Assembly: GCA_028583415.1 (NCBI GenBank) | Contig: CM053269.1 | Span: forward strand, 59,013,007-59,077,006 | Origin: Protea cynaroides | Taxonomy: Eukaryota; Streptophyta; Magnoliopsida; Proteales; Proteaceae | Direction of reading: 5' to 3' | Length of the DNA: 64,000 nucleotides | Shown: positions 50,901 through 57,661 of the stretch, one piece after another | How the letters are laid out: each line of letters opens with the position of its first letter | Position numbering within the stretch: position 1 is the first letter of the stretch | Notes under the pieces: generated by a model | Told to the model about the DNA's origin: nothing | Seen by the model: the letters and a program-made list of their open reading frames with translations, nothing else | The model's database searches: none | Position numbers and translations under genes: made by a program

Positions 50901-53900
50901 TTGGCTACTAATTACAGGCTATTGCTAATTTTTCATCAATACACAACTTTTCCTTGAAACAACCAGGGAAAAAAAATTAAAGTTACATAATGTAAATCAT
51001 AAGATAGTGAGACATGTCAAAACAAATTTGTTCTAACTTTGACCAACAAAAAGGTTTCCTTTTAGAATTGGTTACAGCAATTATAAATTTTAGCGACCTA
51101 TCATTCTTTCACAAGTTAGGTAATTTAGTATTATCACAAACCCAAAGTACTAGCAAGTGTTCTCTCAGAGAAGTATGTCACTACCCTTACCTCTTCATTA
51201 ATATCATTCATCATCTTATGACATAACAAGAGGGCAAGCCTTGGTGTGACGGTAAGGTTGTCATACCTGGTGATCATGGGTTCGAAACATAAAAACAGCC
51301 TCTCAGCATTGCAAGGGTAAGGCTGCGGACACTCTGCCCCTCCCCAAACCTTATAATAGCGGGACCCTCGTGCACTGAGACGCCCTTTTTTTTATCATCT
51401 TATTGCGTAACAGTAGATACACATGCAATAGTCAAAGTTGCCAAGGCATCACCTAAGTGACAAACCTACCCTTAATGCCCAAGGTCACTGGTTACATTGA
51501 GTGTTAAGGAGCCAAATACAGCCTCAGGGAAAATAGAGGGTCCTGTGGGGGGGGGAGGGTTTATTTTATATTATTGAAATGATATAATATTTGTGACATG
51601 TACAAATCATATTAAGAAAATAATTATATTATTGAAATGGTATTTTAATTTTATATGTTAATTTTGCCCTCCAAAGGCTACTTGCTTATGTTTTATCAGC
51701 TGTGCATGTTAAACCTGCCTAGTGAAGACACAGGATGAAGAGGTATAGCAGGAATGGTACAAAAACATAGAGAGGAGAGGTCTGGACACACTCAAAATTG
51801 CCAAGTGAGAATCTTGCTCTTTTTGGACCTAGAATTGGGCTACCTTCACATTGTTGGATAGGAAAGATGGCCTTAGGATCGACTCATCTTGTTGGAGCCT
51901 AGTCATTCGGACCCAGAAGCCACCGATGAAGACATCCATAACTGAATTGGTCCTACGAGCGTTACAGAGAGAGGGGAGGGGCTTCGAAGCCTTAATTCAA
52001 GCTAGAAATAGCACTAGAAAACTAGCCATATCGATCTAGGTAAGTGGTGACAACGAAAAGGCTTTTTTTTTAAGCCTGAGGGGCAGTGAGAGTAGATGCG
52101 AAGGTTCGGATCGAAGATCTTCGCGAGACGGCCCATGAATCTCAAGAATCGAGCGGGCCCTACCGAATTCCGGCCCCGGGGCCTGAAATTGGTCCTTTCT
52201 TTCTCTCGTCTTCTCTGTCTCTTCTACACGACTTCCCTTTCAGAACTCTCCGAGATCTTTTGAAGTCATTGTGCGGAAGAAGTTTCTTGTAGCCGATTGG
52301 ATCAGGTCGAAGTCAGCACTGAAGAAGTAATTCAGATGGAAGAGTCGGAGGCAAGTGGCTCCTAAACGAACGCTACGCTCCTACATCTGATCGCAACCAG
52401 GTACGTCTGGTCCTTTTTTTTTTCTACGTCCATTCCTATGTCTATGGGCATTGTAGAAAGGATAGACCGGCAAGTTTTCCAAAACCGAACTGAATTGAAT
52501 TAAAAAAAAATGCTGTTCTTTCTCTAATCTCGACCTATGGCATCTATCTCTATCCCAAATCTCGTCACCGGGACGGATCGGGGGCTACAATGTTGGCTGG
52601 CAGAGACCTTGCATGCATGCAATTCTCTCAAATCAGCCTTTCTCCAATCCATTCTTGGAAGAGAAGGGAATAAGGAGTTTGATGAATAGAGGGGATAGAA
52701 AGCTACCGTCACTATTGTCGGTACCTGCTTGGAACCGGTCGATTCCTGAGCCATTCGTTCTCCCCTCTCGGTTGGCGTTTGCCAGCCACTAGAGCAAGTA
52801 AGAGAACCTAGAGTTCATTCACTTAAAGAACCGAAAATTTTGACCGGATTGTACACCTTTGTGTCTGGCTATGTATATGGATGTGCATAAAGAAGGGACA
52901 TCTCTCTCTCGACTTTTGCTGGTAGGCCCACTTAGGTTTGGGGGGCATTGTCCCTCAGTTCTTACCAACCTCCGGTGTGTAATCGACATGTTGCTAGCTG
53001 ATTATTGGTCGAATAAGAATCATTGATTCCCTCTGCTGTCCATTTCTTATTCATTCAGGGCGCTTTGCCGGTGTACGGAGCGGTAAGGAAAGTGGCCGCC
53101 AGAGAGGAAGCCAAACCGGCCTATTGAGCGCAGCTAAGCTAATATGCGCCGGAGAAAGCAGAGGTAAGGGAAGACTCCCACTCTTTAGAAGTTCATGTGC
53201 ACGCATGCACATCGACCATCCTTAGGAATGACCACCAAACACTCAATTTCCAACAATTGAATCCTCCATAAACTCATAGAATGTATTTCAAAAGCATGCA
53301 GCACAATCTTTAGAAGTTCATATGCACGCCTTCTACCCGAAAATATCCACCGTTTTCTTTGTCTGATCGGCGACTGGTTGGGAAGCTCATCTACCTTACC
53401 ATCACTCGTCCAGATATTGCTTTCCCAGTCAGTGTGGTTAGCCAGTCCTTTTTCTGAAAATCTTAACAGTTACATCCAATCACAAACTACACGAAAGTTG
53501 CCCCTTTTTCATGGGGATTTACCCATCACAGAGATGCACAGAGGAACAGAACGAACTTCATATATCCCATTTCCACTCAATCCTGAAACAAGATCGGACG
53601 ATCTTGACTACCTGTAGTTTGTTGCAACTGATTGGTAGTGCGATTAGAGGTCTCTCGATTTTTCAATGCTTGTCGACGTTCGTCCCTTTTCTGAAATAGT
53701 CCTTCTAGTGTTATGGCGACGTAGCTTGTCTTCAGCCTTTAATGCTAGTTGGTAAGCATAATCAACATCCGGCATAGAACAAACACTAATACCTTAATTG
53801 AGTCGGTCAAGATCAAATCTGTTTATCAAAGTGCTTCTCCGATTGCTCAAGACATCTCTTTTCAACCGAGGAACAAAACAAGATCATTTCGTTCCATTTT

Positions 53901-54191
53901 TAGTCAAATAGTGAAGGATATTCCATTAGTAATGCCAAAAGGGGTGGAGGGGATCCGTATTTGTTGTTCAGATCGATCAGAAGGTGCGAAAGTATGGAAA
54001 AACATCTCGTAATGTATTTAACCAGAAAATCGATTATGCTCCTGCGGAAGTATCTACTCGTTACGGAATCTCAGGTGTCAAAGTGCGGATCTCATATAGT
54101 CAAAAAAATAAGGGACGTGCTATATCCGAAACGTACGAAATATAGTAAATATCGTAAGGGCAGATGTAGTAGGGGTCGCGAACCGGACGGT

Positions 54192-54238
<47 letters not shown>

Positions 54239-56035
54239 TACTCTCACTGTTAAAATAAGTTGCTCTAATAGGAGCTGGAGGGTCTTGGGAACTGCTCTTC
54301 CAAGGGATGCATCCGACCCACCTCCACAAATGACTGCAATTTCTTGGTTTTGTTGGTTTTGAGGTGGCTAAGAGATGCTTGCCTTGGTCTTTTGGTGACT
54401 TTGACATGCTCTCGGGATAAAAACATCTTCGTTGAATCAGGAAATATTGGCGTGTCCGAATATAATTCTCCATATGAACGTGGCACAGTCTAAAATCCTC
54501 AGTTCGTCATAAACAAAATCCTAATTATCAGAGGACCTTTTTTCCCAAGGTAGGCAGGCTGAAACTATCTTATATCTAATGCTCCACTGCCATTTTGCTT
54601 TTGAACCATGATATATGTACTTTATTGGAATTAATTTTTTGTCATGTTTGTTGGGCTGTGCCAGAGAACTTAAAGAGCCTCTTATGGAATGGGGCCAATT
54701 TTAGAAGAAGGGGAAAGAAAATGTGAAGTCTAGTGCCGAGTGCCACTGTTTGGAGCTTGCAGATGTAAAGAAACAACAGGGTATTTGAAGGAGATGCTGA
54801 ACCAGCACAAAGGTTCTATGACAGAGCTTTGGAGAAGCTTTTCTGATGGAATTTAATATGAAAGAAGCCAAAAGCGACATAACTTCTTCTAGACACAGGG
54901 ACTAAACTAGTTGGTAGCTTGCTTCCAAGCCAATAGGATAGGCAGCGGGCCGGGCGTAGAAGCCAGTCACCATAAGCATTCGGTAGCTTAGCTTGCTTCC
55001 ATGCAGGCCCGGCCGGTCAGTCAGTCCTCCATTCATCCGACCGGAGGTGTGGATAACGAGGCAATCTCACAACCGTCTCCCTTCCGTCCCTATGTTACTA
55101 AAAGTCTTTTGTTTCTTCGGGGGCGGGGGCCAAAAGCTTCTAGTTGTCTTCTATGTCATTTGCACATGATCTTTTTTTTTTTTTTTTTTTTTTGGTGTAT
55201 GATTGGTTGGCACGAAGAAGAAGAGTTGAACTCAAGACCTCCTAATTGAGAGGTGTTGGCCCTTGCCAGCTGAGTTACCGCCTTGGGGAATTTGTACAGG
55301 ATTTTTACAGTATATAATTTTTTTTCCTATCCGGAATCCACTAATAAGATCTAATATTTAAAAAAAGAAATTTTGTTTCCAGATCTGTAAGCTTTTTTTA
55401 AGGGAATCCTAGATCTCTAAGTTAAGATCATTAGCATGTACAATATTTGCTATTAACATGTAAAATTTGCTACTTTGATATATTTTTTATTCTTCTGATG
55501 GTAAACGATCTCAATTATAATTGCACGTACATTATTTAGACTAAGCACATCTCCTAGACTCTATAGCATATTTCCAATGGACAATGGTTACAGGTTAATA
55601 AATGGATGTATACTTGCCACATAGAAATTGTAAGTAATTTCAAATTCTTATTAGTAATCTATATATTAAAGGTCAAGTAGGGTATTGCGCTACCATTCTT
55701 TTCTCACCTAACTTCTTTTCTGCTGCTTAGTGTCACATCTGATATATTATTAATATGCAGGTTACAAAAGAGAGATCCTGCTTTATTTCATGATAAATAC
55801 AACATAATATAAAAAATAACGAAGTAATATAAGATTTGAAGGGAAAAAAAAAGATCTAGTAATAAATAAAATACAAATCATACCTCACCCAAAACCGTTT
55901 TCTCAATACAACCTTTCACAAATCGTGCAGACTTAACGTCATCACTAGACACAAGTGTGGCTGTAATAATCGGTGTACTGATATTTTTGGCTCCATTAAT
56001 TATTTCTTTGATGCGAGGAACCCCAAGTGTAACAT
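26348..56035 (-). CDS. NRPC1: NRPC1, RNA polymerase III largest subunit, C-terminal part (5' end beyond window)
   Basis: Six exons on the - strand join without a break: 56035-55884, 50739-50584, 50495-50379, 50223-50156, 28592-28388 and 26550-26348. All have GT-AG borders and matching phases. They encode about 300 residues of the Rpb1 domain-5 region of the Pol III largest subunit. Landmarks: VTLGVPRIKEIINGAKNIS, LDMERIAAAQL, LRILPPEADRSKLHF, LLAVMGTPGVDGR, IEAARRCIIDEIQYTMSSHGM, LGITRFGI-KMKESVLMLASFEKT and EGVSECIIMGIPMQIGTG. Nuclear Pol III makes tRNA, 5S rRNA and other small RNAs; this part sits near the jaw/cleft after the trigger loop. The trigger-loop exon was not found and must lie beyond 64000. 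The 21.6-kb intron between the exons at 28592 and 50156 is exceptional. Whether the gene is complete upstream cannot be seen. Confidence 0.93.
26551..28387 (-). other. 1.8-kb intron of NRPC1
   Basis: Between exons 28388-28592 and 26348-26550. AT-rich with a T-run/G-run at 27937-27968; no gene or defined element recognised. Confidence 0.85.
28388..28592 (-). CDS. NRPC1: NRPC1 exon, SNLLAVMGTPGVDG...LADLMTYK
   Basis: A 205-bp exon whose first base completes a Gly codon split across the 21.6-kb intron; it ends in phase 0. It encodes LLAVMGTPGVDGRKTTSN, ATLGIEAARRCIIDEI and SSHGMSIDIRHMMLLADLM, characteristic of the Pol III largest subunit. Acceptor TTGCAG, donor AAG|GTGGGA. Confidence 0.95.
28977..29000. 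repeat. (CT)n microsatellite
   Basis: About 12 CT dinucleotides, followed by TTCTTCTTC. Confidence 0.9.
29565..29855. repeat. Local duplication with AAGGCA/GGCAAC words
   Basis: A block of about 100 bp (AGGCACACTAGGCAAC...CCAGTCTTGGGCCC) at 29565-29665 recurs at 29755-29855 with few changes. The intervening stretch is also partly duplicated (AGAGCTCTTCACAGCTAG versus AAGTGCTCTTCAAAGCTAG). Confidence 0.75.
29917..29962. repeat. Compound (TG)n(TA)n microsatellite
   Basis: TG repeats followed directly by TA repeats. Confidence 0.9.
29999..31301. mobile_element. hAT-like foldback element with TTTCGA/GGTTTCGA-rich flanks
   Basis: The termini match as inverted repeats: left CAAGGTTCGAGGTGCCGAT, right (reverse complement) CATGGTTCGCTGTGCCGAT. 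Next to them are many GGTTTCGA/TTGATCGAAACC-type words. The core is a long imperfect hairpin: about 30225-30640 pairs with about 30650-31055. The same core lies in the elements at 33781-34763 and 48195-49081. The 8-bp flanks (ctttggcc, cttggagg) agree poorly, so the target duplication is decayed or the ends are slightly off. No coding sequence. Confidence 0.7.
31302..32361. other. Intron sequence, probably retroelement-derived
   Basis: No exon or conserved domain. Phrases such as GATCTGATT, GTTCAGATT and CAGATTTAGTTT recur, giving the flavour of an old non-coding retroelement interior, but no LTR pair could be defined. Confidence 0.35.
32362..33269 (-). mobile_element. TRIM (miniature LTR retroelement), copy 2
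   Basis: Two direct repeats of about 265 bp (about 32362-32629 and 33000-33269) start with TG and end CCCA. Shared words include ACAGGTTAGGTTGC, CAATCGATTCAAAATT, GGGGGAAGTAGTTAACCC and AACCAATAGAGATGCAAA. Between them lie about 370 bp with no gene. A - strand primer-binding site (ATGGTATTAGAGCGGGTT) abuts the right LTR. The size and lack of coding sequence fit a TRIM. Copia-1 inserted immediately at its right edge. Confidence 0.7.
33781..34763. mobile_element. hAT-like foldback element with GCCTAGGCG-rich ends, nested copy
   Basis: The right end GCCTTGACAACTATG is the complement of the CATAGTTGTCAAGGC terminus of related copies. The left end begins at GTCAAGGCG and has lost the outermost 7 bases. 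Direct repeats gcagaaa abut both sides (33774-33780, 34764-34770). Subterminal blocks are rich in GCCTAGGCG/GGGCGGTCGCC words. The core (about 33990-34660) is the same hairpin as in 29999-31301 and 48195-49081, with a shortened right arm. It sits in the first unit of a minisatellite within the outer element. Confidence 0.75.
34764..35260. repeat. Poly-A/GAA-rich minisatellite and GCAGCC low-complexity block
   Basis: Units of about 55-60 bp (a poly-A run, then CCTGCAGAAACAGAGTCGGC, then CAGATGAAGAGGAAG) repeat about four times from 34764 to about 34950. The first unit is completed by 33756-33780 on the other side of the nested element. Then follow GAAGAAGAGG and GCAGCAGCC triplet runs to 35260. 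Long open frames here on both strands are low-complexity artefacts. Confidence 0.85.
36398..37336 (+). pseudogene. Copia-1 gag remnant
   Basis: Readable as a Copia capsid (TSIKLVGSTNFQQWKQAV, VWLFNSMEPSVA, GVWNDLQESF, QGDRSIAEFYSSL). After an RGRGHGQGRG stretch comes a zinc knuckle, CSYCGKQNHIVDHCW (about 37153-37197). In-frame stops at 36538, after GIWE (about 36817) and near 36937 abolish it. It should package element RNA; here it is inactive. Confidence 0.85.
37440..38808 (+). pseudogene. Copia-1 protease and integrase remnant
   Basis: The protease motif VIDSGSSSHM starts near 37460. After a frameshift and a diverged pre-integrase HVQLGHVS motif, a frame is open from 37813 to 38808. It carries integrase features: CEACQLGKHH, SDIWGP, the catalytic-core DDYSR, RSDNALEY and QQNGVVERKN...LLEVARSLL, then FGCTCYV and VFIGYS. 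The D,D,E triad region (SDIWGP, SDNA, NGVVERK) can be followed. No complete Pol frame survives. Confidence 0.9.
38960..40469 (+). pseudogene. Copia-1 reverse transcriptase and RNase H remnant
   Basis: Reverse transcriptase pieces: ERLKARLVAKGFTQT (39174-39218), QLDVKNAFLYGDLQEEVYME and LYKAFYGLKQSPRAWFDKF (39297-39480), and the YIDDIIVSGD active site (39568-39600). RNase H pieces: HFVGKLLYITITRPDISYAV and a C-terminal block AQTTAELMWVKNIL...DMFTK ending at 40469. Stops and frameshifts separate them. The terminal stop lies 10 bases before the 3' LTR, partly overlapping the polypurine tract. Confidence 0.9.
40700..41605. mobile_element. Insertion of unknown type in the Copia-1 3' LTR
   Basis: Comparison with the 5' LTR shows about 0.9 kb of extra DNA between ATTATAAAT and GGGGGAGATAATC. 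The insert carries short tandem words (AACTCTTCAAGGTT and AAACTCTTCTAGGTTTCAAG at 40940-41070; GATGCAAGCTCCAA and AACTTGTCCCAATGTG at 41265-41375). Neither terminal repeats nor a clean target duplication could be fixed, so its class is unknown. Confidence 0.6.
41704..42292 (-). mobile_element. TRIM-like retroelement end, copy 3
   Basis: A - strand LTR (42292-41999, starting TGTTAGCGTAATG and ending TTTTGTTACA) with an adjoining primer site (ATGGTATCAGAGCAGG). Inside, as in the copies ending at 25068 and 33269, the block CTCAAAATGGCACCTGCTCTG-type sequence is preceded by GGTGGTGCCAC. No coding sequence. The left LTR is not seen. Confidence 0.6.
42293..43036. other. Intron sequence without recognised feature
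   Basis: Within the NRPC1 giant intron, between the TRIM end and the LINE. No conserved domain, no splice-supported frame and no repeats that I can pair. Confidence 0.5.
43442..47040 (-). pseudogene. LINE ORF2 remnant (endonuclease, reverse transcriptase, zf-RVT)
   Basis: The ATG near 47040 starts MKGLYWNIRSL, typical of the plant L1 endonuclease, followed by FLGETRVKE and WGMMGDFNVAR (47040-46462). The reverse transcriptase follows as APGPNGFNMGFF...CLIPKKEG (45874-45450), SPCQSAFIHGWNI, GLSINKQMS and LPVTFLGLPL (44919-44700). The zf-RVT part is near 44194-43780 (DGRFSTSCSWD...FIIWKALT), then after the MITE continues CWAVEEDVHNLLFECP to the stop at 43442-43444. Multiple frameshifts and stops make it inactive. 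Confidence 0.88.
43596..43768. mobile_element. 173-bp hAT-like MITE with GCCTAGGCG words
   Basis: Perfect 8-bp target duplication caaaccac at 43588-43595 and 43769-43776. The termini CATAGTTGTCAAGGC and GCCTTGACAACTATG are exact 15-bp inverted repeats. The interior is almost entirely GCCTAGGCGACCAAGG-like words. It interrupts the zinc-finger RVT coding sequence of the LINE, so it is younger than the LINE. Confidence 0.92.
47085..47822 (-). pseudogene. LINE ORF1 C-terminal remnant
   Basis: Upstream of ORF2 the - strand encodes Pro/Asn-rich linker (TQLLLNPTQPNPLHLL) and a basic Ser-rich tail ending near SRSS, as in plant L1 ORF1 proteins just before ORF2. The frames are broken and the N-terminal half is missing because the element is 5'-truncated. 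Confidence 0.6.
47857..47996. mobile_element. Small hAT-like MITE with GAGATCTCGG words
   Basis: The ends TTCTAAATCTCGG and, reverse-complemented, TTCTAAATTTCGG are inverted repeats, with CGAGATCTTG, TTTCCGAGATC and GAGATCTCGCCG words inside. The flanking octamers are ctattaga and ctattaag, a possible imperfect target duplication. About 140 bp, non-coding. Confidence 0.5.
48195..49081. mobile_element. hAT-like foldback element with GCCTAGGCG-rich ends, intact copy
   Basis: Perfect 8-bp target duplication atcggtag at 48187-48194 and 49082-49089. The termini CATAGTTGTCAAGGC and GCCTTGACAACTATG are perfect 15-bp inverted repeats. Subterminal GCCTAGGCG/CTGGGCGCC words flank a long imperfect hairpin centred near 48760 (for example CGGATTCAAGCAATCTCG against CGAGATTGCTTAAATCTG). 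No coding sequence. It is the best-preserved member of the family in this window. Confidence 0.92.
49280..49620. mobile_element. hAT-like GCCTAGGCG-family element, right end missing
   Basis: The left terminus CATAGTTGTCAAGGC is present at 49280. GGTGCCTAGGTATACC words follow, and further GCCTAGG/GGTCGCCTAGGCGACGC words lie near 49560-49600 after an AT-rich middle. No right terminus or target duplication was found. Confidence 0.6.
49621..50155. other. Right end of the giant NRPC1 intron
   Basis: AT-rich sequence with no recognised element; the donor GG|GTTAGT at 50155 ends the stretch on the coding strand. Confidence 0.6.
50156..50223 (-). CDS. NRPC1: NRPC1 exon, GIYTVERAVINKVKEKYNLLVE
   Basis: A 68-bp exon, phase 0 at its start and leaving GG of a Gly codon. 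It lies between the conserved LPKVIVK and SNLLAVMGTPGVDG blocks exactly as expected for Pol III subunit 1. Donor GG|GTTAGT, acceptor GACAG. Confidence 0.9.
50379..50495 (-). CDS. NRPC1: NRPC1 exon, HIEIVSDNKLRILPPEADRS...VIVK
   Basis: A 117-bp exon, phase 0 at both ends. It contains LRILPPEADRSKLHFQLHSL, a conserved Pol III segment. Acceptor CACAG, donor AAAG|GTGAGC. Confidence 0.93.
50584..50739 (-). CDS. NRPC1: NRPC1 exon, IAKSVKII...SIIVTLDMERIAAAQL...KLKSQ
   Basis: A 156-bp exon, phase 0 at both ends. It encodes LDMERIAAAQL and KESILQQSKIKLKSQ. Acceptor TTGCACAG, donor CTCAG|GTAAGA. Confidence 0.93.
51230..51393 (+). mobile_element. Au SINE
   Basis: Begins GAGGGCAAGCCTTGGTGTGA and includes the tRNA-like A box, the B box GGGTTCGAAAC, the internal AACAGCCTCT...AAGGGTAAGGCTGCG and the terminal TAGCGGGACC...GTGCACTGAGACGCCC followed by T(8). 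This order is that of the widespread plant Au SINE. Flanks 51210-51229 and 51394-51413 share ATCATCTTAT and TAACA, a decayed target duplication. It lies in the 5.1-kb intron of NRPC1. Confidence 0.9.
53370..53440 (+). pseudogene. Copia RNase H fragment inside the NUMT
   Basis: Reads RLVGKLIYLTITRPDIAFPV, the strongly conserved start of the Copia RNase H region, with no neighbouring retrotransposon structure. It could have come with mitochondrial DNA or be an independent insertion. Confidence 0.75.
53725..54145 (+). pseudogene. rps3: Mitochondrial rps3 3' part (NUMT)
   Basis: Reads FNASW, then NTNTLIESVKIKSVYQSAS, AQDISFQ, RSFRSIFSQIVKDIPLVM, GVEGIRICCS and, after a frame change and small deletion near 53985, GKTSRNVFNQKIDYAPAEVS, TRYGISGVKV and AISETYEI to the stop at 54143-54145. 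This is the C-terminal part of plant mitochondrial ribosomal protein S3. Stops near 53752 and the shift near 53985 show it is a non-functional nuclear copy. Confidence 0.88.
54138..54194 (+). pseudogene. rpl16: Mitochondrial rpl16 5' fragment (NUMT)
   Basis: Overlapping the end of rps3, another frame reads KYSKYRKGRCSRGREPDGT, the N-terminal segment of mitochondrial ribosomal protein L16. The similarity ends abruptly at the GA microsatellite (54199-54234), marking the NUMT edge or an internal break. Confidence 0.82.
54199..54234. repeat. (GA)n microsatellite
   Basis: About 17 GA dinucleotides directly at the end of the rpl16 fragment. Confidence 0.95.
54240..54500 (-). other. Unrecognised open frame
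   Basis: A - strand frame of 73 codons (54486-54268) with a basic middle (TKRPRQAS, KTNKTKKLQ) and no known domain. The composition is protein-like, but no splice or start support exists. It may be a fragment of a captured or organellar sequence. Confidence 0.25.
54890..55145. other. Possible further mitochondrial-like fragment
   Basis: GC-rich stretch (GCAGCGGGCCGGGCGTAGAAG, GGCCCGGCCGGTCAGTCAG, TTCGGGGGCGGGGGCC) unlike the AT-rich intron and similar in style to plant mitochondrial intergenic DNA. No gene identified. It could be a second part of the NUMT. Confidence 0.4.
55172..55288 (-). mobile_element. tRNA-derived SINE (not Au)
   Basis: Read on the - strand, it starts CCCCAAGGCGGTAACTCAGC, with an A-box-like TAACTCAGCTGG. 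A B-box-like GAGTTCAACTC lies about 40 bp on, and the element ends in a poly-A tail (plus-strand poly-T, 55172-55193). Short length, tRNA-like promoter boxes and tail indicate a SINE. The family is unassigned. Confidence 0.7.
55884..56035 (-). CDS. NRPC1: NRPC1 exon, VTLGVPRIKEIINGAKNIS...TVLGE
   Basis: A 152-bp exon starting with two bases (AT) of a split codon, expected to be Asn, and ending in phase 0. VTLGVPRIKEIINGAKNISTP is highly conserved directly after the trigger loop in RNA polymerase largest subunits. With ARFVKGCIEKTVLGE it identifies the Pol III form. It is the most 5' NRPC1 exon found in the window. Confidence 0.95.
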
Positions 56036-57028
56036 CTGATGCCAAGTTATAGGATCACATGGAATAATTGAAAACCAACAGCTTACAAATCAAAGATATT
56101 AAAACAGGTGAAGTTCCCATAGACAGCTATTTAAGCCAAAGAAAGATAATAAAGTTATATGTGGCATATTAATATTATCACTATCTGTAAGTCATTCAAA
56201 ATTTGCAAACAGAATCCCTATTCTGAAAAAATCATGAAAGTACAAGAAATAAAATATAAAAAAAAAATTCAAAGCTGTGAAAATGTCTTAAATAGGTGCA
56301 AACGTATCTGATGGCTGTCATTTGAAATTATTTTAATTCTTTAATTTCCCAAAAAACATGGGTGAGAATGGCCAACTACCAGGTTCAGTTATCTGATGGA
56401 AAACAAAATTATTTCACAGAAATAGAAAAATCTGGCTATCTCTAGATAAATGGTGGTCTGCAAACAGAAGTATTTTTTCAGAAAATAGAATAAATCTGGC
56501 TATATCTCTAGATAAATGTGGTATGCTAAGCAACGATCTACCATATGTTAGACATGCATGTCCCCATATGAAGTTATCACCAATGAAATCAAGGTTTGTC
56601 AGTCATGATGTCTGGTGTCTAAGGGATTTTGTTTAGGTTATTTAAGCTGGGCCCAGTGCATATGTGAGTATGCATGATTTGTTTGATGACTTATATGGTT
56701 CCAACTTTTTTGCCCAACAAACTCTGCTCCACCAGGCTTGATCTTTATGTGAAATATGGAAAGAAACATTGCAACTCAACTCAACTAAGCCTCATCCCAA
56801 CTAAATGAGGTTAGCTACACGATAACTGTTTTTCTATTCAATCTTATTCAAGCCAAACTGGGTGTCAGCCCTAATCCATGAATTTCTTTTCTTACTACTC
56901 CCAAAGTCAATCTTATTCAAGCCAAACTGGGTGTCAGCCCTAATCCATGAATTTCTTTTCTTACTACTCCCAAAGTTATTTTAGGTCCACTCCCTGCTCT
57001 TTTAGATTATCCAATCCGAATGATATCA
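56036..57028. other. Start of the >7.9-kb NRPC1 intron
   Basis: AT-rich. Contains a 69-bp tandem duplication at 56838-56975 and, just before it, CTCAACTAAGCCTCATCCCA, a widespread dispersed plant repeat word. No exon seen. Confidence 0.6.
56838..56975. repeat. Exact 69-bp tandem duplication
   Basis: The unit starting TCAATCTTATTCAAGCC and ending TACTCCCAAAG occurs twice head to tail without visible difference, implying a recent event. Confidence 0.92.
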
Positions 57029-57036
57029 CTCCTTAC

Positions 57037-57661
57037 CAAGGTTCAAAATCTCAAGTCTCGAAAGGTGTCTCGACCCTCTGAGAAACCAAGATTTTCGATT
57101 TCCGAGATCTGACATTGTAAAAAGGAGTGAAGGCTTAAAAACTGTCTCGAGGCTCGAATGGTCATTTTAAGGTCTGCTACTTTAGGGAATCACTCTTTTA
57201 GTATACATAATCACATATAAACAATAAAATTGAAAAATAATCACAATGGTGGTTGTTTGGGTTTATCCTAATGTTTGACAATGTCTGTTTGAAGTTCAAA
57301 TGTAAACCTAGATAATATTGAATATATTCTACATAATGTTACACTAATAGAGGATAAAGGAAGGCCAAATGAGCCAGTAAAATTATATTTTAGGAGAAGA
57401 ATAACATAGTATCATTTAATTAATTAATTGTCATTGTAAAAAAAAAAACCCCAAAGTTGTCAAGTAGACCGTACAATCATAATTCATACGTTATGTCGAA
57501 ACCAATCGAGAACTGGTCGAGAATGTTGAGAATTGACCAAGAAGTGGTCAAACTGGTCTAGACTAGTCGAGAATTGGTTGAGACTGGTCGAGACCAAGTC
57601 TGTGAAATCTTTTCTCGATTTGTTCGAGAATTTTGAGATCTTGCCGAGATTTTGAACCATG
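57037..57661. mobile_element. hAT-like element with TCGAGA-rich ends
   Basis: Perfect 8-bp target duplication ctccttac at 57029-57036 and 57662-57669. The termini are CAAGGTTCAAAATCTCAAG and, reverse-complemented, CATGGTTCAAAATCTCGGC. Subterminal zones repeat TCTCGA/TCGAGAC/TTCGAGAATT words, notably GGTCGAGA near 57530-57610. 625 bp, no coding sequence. Confidence 0.9.

Larger units (their letters stand above)
51840..54196. other. Nuclear insertion of mitochondrial DNA (NUMT)
   Basis: The 3' half is plant mitochondrial ribosomal-protein DNA: rps3 sequence followed by the start of rpl16, which overlap in mitochondria. The 5' half (about 51840-53350) is GC-richer than the host intron, with plant mitochondrial intergenic style, but I cannot assign genes there. 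A Copia RNase H fragment (53370-53440) lies inside; plant mitochondria often carry such nuclear-derived pieces. The left boundary is uncertain. It ends at a GA microsatellite. Confidence 0.7.

Noticed and set aside
51231..51300. tRNA-like promoter boxes suggesting a tRNA gene
   Set aside because: They belong to the head of an Au SINE; no cloverleaf with an acceptor stem can be formed.
55200..55288. Possible tRNA gene on the - strand
   Set aside because: The A and B boxes are present, but there is no acceptor stem and there is a poly-A tail; it fits a SINE.
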